This document shows positions 59,401-64,000 of a stretch of DNA of 64,000 nucleotides, piece by piece; the stretch's first letter is position 1; every line of letters starts with the position of its first letter. The stretch spans positions 496,001-560,000 of the forward strand of contig JADJVJ010000006.1 in assembly GCA_016716625.1 (NCBI GenBank), read 5' to 3'. Position numbers and translations under genes: made by a program. The stretch comes from Nostocoides sp. (GTDB taxonomy: Bacteria > Actinomycetota > Actinomycetes > Actinomycetales > Dermatophilaceae). The notes beneath the pieces were generated by a model that saw only the letters and a list, made by a program, of their open reading frames with translations, had not been told where the DNA came from and searched no databases.

Positions 59401-60147
59401 GCCGAGCACGAGGGCAAACAGATCACCTTTGCCGACACCCAGTCCGCACCGGTGCCGGTCATCACCTCCCCGGAGTGGTCCGGCTCGGAGAGCGGAGGGC
59501 GACGGTACAGCCCGTTCACCATCAACATCGAGCGCGCCAAACCCTTCCACACCCTCACCGGCCGGCAACAGTTCTATCTCGACCATGACTGGATGATCGG
59601 CATGGGCGAGTCGTTGCCGACATACCGGCCGCCGCTCGACATGACCAGGCTCTTCGGCGAGGCCCCGCTCGGTGAACAGAACGCCCTCGGGGTGTCCGTG
59701 CGCTACCTCACCCCACACAACAAGTGGTCGATCCACAGCGAGTACCAGGACAACCTCTTCATGCTCTCGCTCTCCCGGGGCGGGCAGACGATCTGGATGT
59801 CCGATGTCGACGCCGACAAGATCGGGGTCAAGGACAACGACTGGATCGAAGCGGTCAACCGCAACGGTGTGGTCGCCGCCCGGGCCATCGTCAGCCACCG
59901 GATGCCCGAGGGAACGGTCTACATGCACCACGCCCAGGACCGGCTCATCGACGTGCCGCTCACCGAGACCGACGGCAAGCGCGGCGGAATCCACAACTCG
60001 CTCACCCGGATCCTCCTCAAACCGAGCCACATCATCGGCGGCTACGCCCAGCACGCGTACTTCTTCAACTACATCGGCCCGACGGGTAACAACCGCGACG
60101 AAGTCACCATGATCCGGCGCCGCACCAACCAGAAGGTGGAGTACTGA
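56461..60147 (+). CDS. narG: Respiratory nitrate reductase alpha subunit
   Basis: A 1228-residue Mo-bisMGD catalytic subunit reducing nitrate to nitrite on the cytoplasmic side. The N-terminal FS0 site is HGVNCTGSC (about 59-67) with a further Cys in RGCPRGAAF (about 99). No Tat signal is expected or present. FGDQTDVPESGDWWDAGYLI (about 240) and NRNGVVAARA (C-terminal MopB dinucleotide-binding) are typical NarG segments. Full length. Translationally coupled to the regulator upstream; one base separates its stop from the narH start. Confidence 0.97.
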   Translation: MTEIGFDGPLTDALVGTRRFFTKAEVSADKRTMHAKGGRKGDAFYRDRWAHDKVVRSTHGVNCTGSCSWKVYVKDGIITWEAQQTDYPSAGPDRPEYEPRGCPRGAAFSWYTYSPTRVRYPYVRGVLLEMFREARARLGDPVLAWADVVGDPAKATAYKSARGKGGLVRSTWPEVTEMVAAAYVHTVKTFGPDRIAGFSPIPAMSPVSYASGARFNELIGAPMLSFYDWYADLPNASPQMFGDQTDVPESGDWWDAGYLIMWGSNVPLTRTPDAHWMTEARYRGQKVVAVSPDYAENVKFADEWVTTAPGTDGALAMGIGHVLLKEFFVDSETDFFVGYNRQFTDLPYLVTLERAEDGSYHPGKYLVAGDFDNAEQSSENAMWKPAVIDERTSQIVIPGGSIGHRYGDEGLGHWNLELGDITPQLSLYHDKFKAVEVSLPRFDSAHGAVSYERRGVPVRKVGEHLVTTVLDLMLAHYGVQRDGLPGQWPTGYDDASVPATPAWASEICGAPAEQIIRLAREWGRNAVDTGGRGMILMGAGTNHWYHSDQIYRAMLVLTTITGCQGRNGGGWAHYVGQEKIRPIMGFQHLAFALDWVRPPRHMNQTAYWYVNTSQYRYDTFTADEINGGTGVFAGRGTMDLLAQSVRLGWTPSYPQFSRSSLAVADEAAAAGKPTPAYVVEQLKSGDLTFAVEDPEAPENFPRILALWRANLLGSSAKGNEYFLKHLLGTDHAVKATEAVPEHRPKDVVWRDEAGRGKLDLLLTLDFRMTSSTLFSDVVLPAATWYEKHDINTTDMHPFVHSFNPAIAPPWQSKSDWDTWKEIAKKFSELAADHLGTRKDIVAKPLWHDTPEAMATIHGRVLDWRAGECEPVPGKTLPVLVEVERDYTAIYDKMTAIGPLLERVGMLTKGVAYTVQRELDILRRRHGVVATGPAAGQPRMGTDIEVADAIMHLSATCNGHLSTQGFKTLEKRTGTRLHDLAAEHEGKQITFADTQSAPVPVITSPEWSGSESGGRRYSPFTINIERAKPFHTLTGRQQFYLDHDWMIGMGESLPTYRPPLDMTRLFGEAPLGEQNALGVSVRYLTPHNKWSIHSEYQDNLFMLSLSRGGQTIWMSDVDADKIGVKDNDWIEAVNRNGVVAARAIVSHRMPEGTVYMHHAQDRLIDVPLTETDGKRGGIHNSLTRILLKPSHIIGGYAQHAYFFNYIGPTGNNRDEVTMIRRRTNQKVEY

Positions 60148-60148
60148 C

Positions 60149-61702
60149 ATGCGCGTGATGGCTCAACTCGCGATGGTCATGAACCTCGACAAGTGCATCG
60201 GCTGCCACACCTGTTCGGTGACCTGCAAGCAGGCGTGGACCAACCGCACCGGCATGGAGTACGTCTGGTTCAACAACGTCGAGACCCGTCCCGGACTCGG
60301 CTACCCCCGGCGCTACGAGGACCAGGAACTCTGGCAGGGCGGGTGGGTCCGCAAGCCCAACGGCCGGCTCGCCCTCAAGGCCGGTGGCCGGTTCAAGAAG
60401 CTCGTGAACATCTTCTCCAACCCCCGGCTCCCGGGAATCGAGGACTACTACGAGCCGTGGACCTACGACTACGAGACCCTGCTCAACGCACCGCAGCAGT
60501 CGACCTTCCCGGTGGCCCGCCCGTACTCCCTGATCACCGGCAAGCCGATGAACGTCACCTGGTCGGCGAACTGGGACGACGACCTCGGCGGGGCGGTCGA
60601 GCATGGCCCCAAGGACGTGATGCTCAAGGGCATCGAAGACAAGGTCAAGTTCGAGTTCGAGAAGACCTTCATGTTCTACCTGCCGCGGATCTGCGAGCAC
60701 TGCCTCAACCCCTCGTGCGCGGCCTCGTGCCCGAGCGGGGCGATCTACAAGCGCAGCGAGGACGGCATCGTCCTGGTCGACCAGGACGCCTGCCGCGGCT
60801 GGCGGATGTGCATCTCCGGGTGCCCCTACAAGAAGATCTACTTCAACCACAAGACCGGCAAGGCCGAGAAGTGCACCTTCTGCTACCCCCGGGTCGAGGT
60901 CGGCATCCCGACCGTCTGCTCCGAAACCTGCGTTGGGCGGCTGCGGTACATCGGGATCATGCTCTACGACGCGGACGCGGTCCTCGCCGCGGCGAGTGTC
61001 GAGGACGACCACGAGCTCTACCAGGCCCAGCTCGGCTGTTTCCTGGACCCCAACGACCTGGAGGTCGCGCGCCAGGCCGAAGTCGCCGGCATACCCGGTG
61101 ACTGGATCGAGGCTGCCCGGCGCTCCCCGGTGCGCCGGCTCATCCTCGACTACAAGGTGGCCCTGCCGCTGCACCCGGAGTACCGGACGATGCCCATGGT
61201 CTGGTACATCCCGCCGCTCTCCCCGGTCGTCGACGTCGTCAAGGACACCGGCCACGACGCCGAGGACCGCGACAACCTCTTCGCGGCGATCGACACCCTC
61301 CGCATTCCCGTGGAGTACCTCGCGAACCTCTTCACCGCGGGAGATATCGAGCCGGTCAACGACGTCCTCAAGAAGCTTGCCGCGATGCGCTCCTACATGC
61401 GCGACCTCAACCTCGGCCGCGACCCGCGGCCGGACATCCCGGCCTCGGTGGGGATGGGCGAGGAGGACCTCTACGAGATGTTCCGCCTGCTCGCGATCGC
61501 CAAGTACGCCGACCGGTACGTCATCCCAACGGCCCATGCCGAACAGGCGCACGCCCTGGAGGAGATCGCCACCGACTGCGCGGTGTCGGCCTACGACGGC
61601 GGACAGTCTCAGCCGTTCGGCACCGGATCCGGTCAACCGGTCCGGATCGCCGTCGAGGACCTCATGGTCCGTTCGGCCCGGTTGAAAGACACCGAGCAGT
61701 GA
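60149..61702 (+). CDS. narH: Respiratory nitrate reductase beta subunit
   Basis: A 517-residue iron-sulfur subunit carrying electrons from NarI to NarG. Four clusters are marked by CIGCHTCSVTC (about 16-26), CEHCLNPSCAASC (about 184-196), CRGWRMCISGCPYKK (about 215-229; the Trp in place of Cys fits the [3Fe-4S] cluster) and CTFCYPRVEVGIPTVCSETC (about 243-262). Length is normal. The stop overlaps the narJ GTG start by 4 bases. Confidence 0.97.
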   Translation: MRVMAQLAMVMNLDKCIGCHTCSVTCKQAWTNRTGMEYVWFNNVETRPGLGYPRRYEDQELWQGGWVRKPNGRLALKAGGRFKKLVNIFSNPRLPGIEDYYEPWTYDYETLLNAPQQSTFPVARPYSLITGKPMNVTWSANWDDDLGGAVEHGPKDVMLKGIEDKVKFEFEKTFMFYLPRICEHCLNPSCAASCPSGAIYKRSEDGIVLVDQDACRGWRMCISGCPYKKIYFNHKTGKAEKCTFCYPRVEVGIPTVCSETCVGRLRYIGIMLYDADAVLAAASVEDDHELYQAQLGCFLDPNDLEVARQAEVAGIPGDWIEAARRSPVRRLILDYKVALPLHPEYRTMPMVWYIPPLSPVVDVVKDTGHDAEDRDNLFAAIDTLRIPVEYLANLFTAGDIEPVNDVLKKLAAMRSYMRDLNLGRDPRPDIPASVGMGEEDLYEMFRLLAIAKYADRYVIPTAHAEQAHALEEIATDCAVSAYDGGQSQPFGTGSGQPVRIAVEDLMVRSARLKDTEQ

Positions 61703-62469
61703 CCACCCTCATCGACCGAGTATGGCGCAGGCATCGTCGGGCCGAGGTGCCGTGGTCCCCGGACGAGACCGCCGCGACCTGGCAGCTCTGCTCCCTCCTC
61801 CTCGACTACCCCACCGAGGCACTCCTGGCCCGTCTGCCGTCGCTGCGGGCGGTGGCCGCAGCGCTGCCACCGGCGCTGGGCGGCGGGCTCACGGCATACC
61901 TGGACGAGGTCGCGTCCGCGGGACTGGGTGAGATACAGCGGGACTACGTGGAGACCTTCGACGTGACCCGCACATGCGCCCTGCACCTGACCTACGCCAC
62001 CTGCGGGGACACCCGCCGCCGGGGCGTGGCCCTGGTTCAGTTCAAACAGGTGTACCGGGCGAGCGGGGTCGAGGTCACCGACGCCGACGCCGAACTGCCG
62101 GACTACCTGCCGGTGGTCCTCGAGTTCGGCGCACTCACCGACCTCGACGCGGCCTGGCGGCTGCTCACCGACCATCGGGTCTCCATCGAGTTGCTGCACC
62201 GGGCCCTGACCCGCCGACAATCGCGATGGCTGCCCGTCCTCGAGGCCCTGCGCTCGACACTGCCGGCACTACAGGGCACCGATGAGGAGGCTCTCGCGGC
62301 CCTCATCGCGGCCGGACCGCCGACCGAGGATGTCGGCCTCGAGGGCTATGCCGCCGGTGGCTACGCGATGGATCCCGCACTCGACTTCCGCCCCGACGCG
62401 GACCTCGCCACGATGACCCCAGGCCCGACTCAGCTCGGTGCCACCATCCCCGTTGGAGCACCCCGGTGA
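61699..62469 (+). CDS. narJ: Nitrate reductase assembly chaperone
   Basis: A 256-residue NarJ chaperone for Mo-cofactor and Fe-S insertion into NarGH. Helix-rich NarJ signatures: QLCSLLLDYPTEALLARLPSL (about 30-50), YVETFDVTRTCALHLTYATCGD (about 82-103; DxxR-x-CxLHLTY is the core). The last 60 residues are a flexible acidic tail, longer than in E. coli. GTG start overlaps narH stop; its end overlaps narI start. Confidence 0.92.
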   Translation: MTTLIDRVWRRHRRAEVPWSPDETAATWQLCSLLLDYPTEALLARLPSLRAVAAALPPALGGGLTAYLDEVASAGLGEIQRDYVETFDVTRTCALHLTYATCGDTRRRGVALVQFKQVYRASGVEVTDADAELPDYLPVVLEFGALTDLDAAWRLLTDHRVSIELLHRALTRRQSRWLPVLEALRSTLPALQGTDEEALAALIAAGPPTEDVGLEGYAAGGYAMDPALDFRPDADLATMTPGPTQLGATIPVGAPR

Positions 62470-63224
62470 ACACCTTCCTCTTCCTCATCCTCCCGTACAT
62501 CTGCCTGGCGATCTTCGTGGTCGGGCACTGGTGGCGCTACAAGTACGACAAGTTCGGTTGGACGACACGGTCCTCCCAGCTCTACGAAGACTCCCTGCTC
62601 CGCTGGGGGTCGCCGCTCTTCCACTTCGGCATGCTCGGCGTCGTCGGTGGCCACATCATCGGCCTCCTGCTGCCCAAGGGCTGGACCGACCGGCTGGGCG
62701 TTTCGGAGTCGACGTACCACGCGTTCGCGCTGGGCGGCGGTCTGCTTGCGGGCGCGATGGCCCTGGTCGGGCTCATCATGCTCGTCTACCGTCGCCGAAC
62801 CGTCCGGCCGGTGTTCAAGGCGACGACCGTCATGGACAAGGTCATGTACCTGTTCCTCGGCACGGTCATCGTCATCGGCTGCTGGAATACCTTCGCCTCG
62901 GCCGTGCTGCACGCGGATACCGAGTTCAACTACCGCACGACGGTGTCACCGTGGTTCCGCGGCATCTTCTACGGCCAACCGGACCCGACCCTCATGGCCG
63001 GCGTCCCGGTCGGCTTCCAGATGCATGCCGTGCTCGCGTTCCTGCTGTTCGCGCTCTGGCCGTTCACCCGGCTCGTGCATGTCTTCTCGGCTCCGGTGGG
63101 CTACCTCACCCGGCCGTACATCGTGTATCGCTCCCGGGCCGACCACGTGCGACGGGGCCTGGGCAACCGGTCACCGCAGCCGGGATGGGAGCGTCCGGGC
63201 CTGGACTCGGCGGGTCGGCGATGA
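62466..63224 (+). CDS. narI: Respiratory nitrate reductase gamma subunit
   Basis: A 252-residue cytochrome b subunit with five TM helices that oxidises quinol and passes electrons to NarH. Heme-binding His residues are in FHFGMLGVVGGHIIG (about 57-71, two His) and near 175-190 (QMHAVLAFLLFALWPFTRLVH, two His). GTG start at 62466 follows an in-frame overlap with narJ. The last 30 residues are Arg/Pro-rich. Complete narGHJI. Confidence 0.95.
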   Translation: MNTFLFLILPYICLAIFVVGHWWRYKYDKFGWTTRSSQLYEDSLLRWGSPLFHFGMLGVVGGHIIGLLLPKGWTDRLGVSESTYHAFALGGGLLAGAMALVGLIMLVYRRRTVRPVFKATTVMDKVMYLFLGTVIVIGCWNTFASAVLHADTEFNYRTTVSPWFRGIFYGQPDPTLMAGVPVGFQMHAVLAFLLFALWPFTRLVHVFSAPVGYLTRPYIVYRSRADHVRRGLGNRSPQPGWERPGLDSAGRR

Positions 63225-63634
63225 GCGGCGAACCCGTCTCGATCTCTCGCGCGGCTCCCGAGCCGTGGCAGCCCACACCGCAGGAGTCGGCGAGCGGTTC
63301 GGGCGGGGTCGTCAACCTCTCCGGCCTCGCCGAGTCCTTGCTCGCCCAGGCTCGTGCGGATGCCCGGGGCACGGCGAGCACGGTCGTTGTCCGAGGACCA
63401 CACCAACGGGCCGTGCTCATCGCGCTCACTCAAACGGCGGGCCTCGCGGAGCACAACAGCCCCCCGGCGGCCACGTTGCACTGTCTGCTCGGCCGGGTCC
63501 GGCTCCACGCCGGAGAGCTCGAATGGATCGCCTCCGCAGGTCACCTCGTGACTATCCCCGAGCACCGGCATGCGGTCGACGCCCTCGAGGACTCGGTGTT
63601 CCTGCTCACGGTGACCCCGCCGGCACGGACCTAG
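63221..63634 (+). CDS. Cupin-like protein after narI
   Basis: A 137-residue protein; the first 30 residues are polar and Pro/Ser-rich. The C-terminal 90 residues form a cupin barrel: HQRAVLIALTQTAGLAEHNSP (about 61-81), ATLHCLLGRVRLHAGE (about 84-99) and HLVTIPEHRHAVDALEDSVFLLTV (about 107-130). The ATG overlaps the narI stop (ATGA), so it is part of the nar operon. Possible roles are metal or small-molecule binding in nitrate/nitrite handling; not established. Its stop TAG overlaps the stop of the convergent gene at 63631. Confidence 0.75.
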   Translation: MSGEPVSISRAAPEPWQPTPQESASGSGGVVNLSGLAESLLAQARADARGTASTVVVRGPHQRAVLIALTQTAGLAEHNSPPAATLHCLLGRVRLHAGELEWIASAGHLVTIPEHRHAVDALEDSVFLLTVTPPART

Positions 63635-64000
63635 GCCTCGTCGGTCTCCGACGGGGTGAAGCCGTGGTGCTCGGCTGAACTCTCGTTGTAAAACCACACG
63701 TCGGGCTCGATCGAGTCGTATGCCGGCATCCCCGGCGCCCGGTAGGTCATCGTGTCGAGGTAGGCCTGGACAGGGTGGCCGAGCGGCATTGCTCGGTCCG
63801 GCATGGGGGCGGCAGAGCCGACACCAAAGCCGCCATCTCGGATTTCCCAGACCTCACTCGTTCGCCGGACGAACGGCTCGGGCTCCGGCTCCGCCTCGGG
63901 CTCCGGCTCGGGCTCCGGCTCGGGTTCCGACTCGGGCTCCGGCTCGGGCTCCGACTCGGGCTCCGGGTCGGGCTCCGGCTCGGGCTCCGGCTCGGGCTCC
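63631..64000 (-). CDS. Glu-Pro repeat protein with C-terminal sunset domain (partial)
   Basis: Only the C-terminal 122 codons lie in the window; the start is beyond the right edge. The visible N-part (64000 to about 63880) is a Glu-Pro dipeptide repeat, written here as EPEPEP with some Asp, Ser and Ala. The C-terminal module, AYDSIEPDVWFYNESSAEHHGF preceded by LGHPVQAYLDTMTYRAPGMP in separate short blocks, matches the sunset domain of ArfC-like channel accessory proteins (PxYD..xxVWF...AAGF). A membrane or signal segment may lie further upstream. Function unknown; the domain is often on surface or envelope proteins. Confidence 0.7.
   Translation of the reverse strand, partial: EPEPEPEPEPDPEPESEPEPEPESEPEPEPEPEPEAEPEPEPFVRRTSEVWEIRDGGFGVGSAAPMPDRAMPLGHPVQAYLDTMTYRAPGMPAYDSIEPDVWFYNESSAEHHGFTPSETDEA
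63880..64000. repeat. Six-base Glu-Pro-encoding repeat
   Basis: Repeated CTCGGG/CTCCGG hexamers on the plus strand (Glu-Pro on the minus strand), at least 17 units, extending beyond the window. Likely length-variable. Confidence 0.85.

Noticed and set aside
62438..63634. 398-residue frame suggesting a narI-cupin fusion
   Set aside because: The first half is the wrong frame of narI; the cupin starts at ATG 63221.
63880..64000. Tandem hexamers that could look like a CRISPR or satellite array
   Set aside because: They lie in one open frame on the minus strand encoding Glu-Pro repeats; there are no unique spacers.

Overview
The window is ordinary chromosomal DNA from a high-GC actinobacterium. 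Evidence: a WhiB regulator, a GpgS/FolP2 pair, DUF4177, DUF5063 and DUF427 proteins, many GTG starts, promoters with a TAnnnT -10 box only 6-8 nt from the start codon, and pyrophosphate-linked central metabolism. The style resembles Intrasporangiaceae and relatives, but genus cannot be fixed from the sequence alone. There is no transposase, prophage or CRISPR array. Genes are packed tightly: no gene-free stretch reaches 300 bases.

Layout. 1-13000 is a stress and envelope block whose order matches the Mycobacterium tuberculosis marP-nth-crp-BagAB-whiB4-ponA2 neighbourhood: marP (cut by the left edge), NUDIX, nth, crp, metallo-beta-lactamase-fold hydrolase, second NUDIX, RidA, DUF4177, alpha/beta hydrolase, two ArsA/Get3-like ATPases, whiB, ponA2, yqeY and a metallophosphoesterase. 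13028-17941 holds tRNA-Pro, an AI-2E-family permease, an operon with a dioxygenase-like protein, folP2 and gpgS, and an LCP lipoprotein. 17969-24916 holds a PPi-type phosphofructokinase, aspartokinase (with an internal beta-subunit start), DUF5063, recR, a copper-chaperone-like protein, plsC and dnaX. 25012-33173 holds a DsbA-like protein, an orphan winged-helix regulator, SRP RNA, tRNA-Ser(GGA), a propionyl-CoA synthetase-like ligase, a HerA-like ATPase, a LytR_C protein and a CHAD protein. 33357-36767 is a 1136-residue protein best read as PPi-type PEP carboxykinase. 36800-43395 is an accessory stretch (DoxX-like, TetR with a divergent oxidoreductase, GerW-like, phospholipase D-like, DUF427, DUF4386, DUF4177, DUF1905). 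43504-49535 holds tRNA-Ser(CGA), DedA, tadA, upp, a PH-domain protein, an amino-acid permease and an AbiEi/DUF559 gene. 49629-52600 is pntAB. 52744-63634 is a nitrate respiration locus: two NarK-type transporters divergent from a Cys-containing ArsR-fold regulator followed by narGHJI and a cupin. The right edge cuts a gene with a Glu-Pro repeat and a sunset domain.

How the genes fit together. PPi-phosphofructokinase and PPi-type PEPCK in one window suggest a propionibacteria-like, PPi-economising carbon metabolism. The nar locus gives anaerobic nitrate respiration, and pntAB links proton-motive force to NADPH. The most unusual non-genic signals are a three-copy mosaic palindromic intergenic element whose 20-bp core is inverted in one copy, a strongly over-represented heptamer GTATGCC/GGCATAC, and a DUF559 gene bracketed by two related G-rich hairpins.
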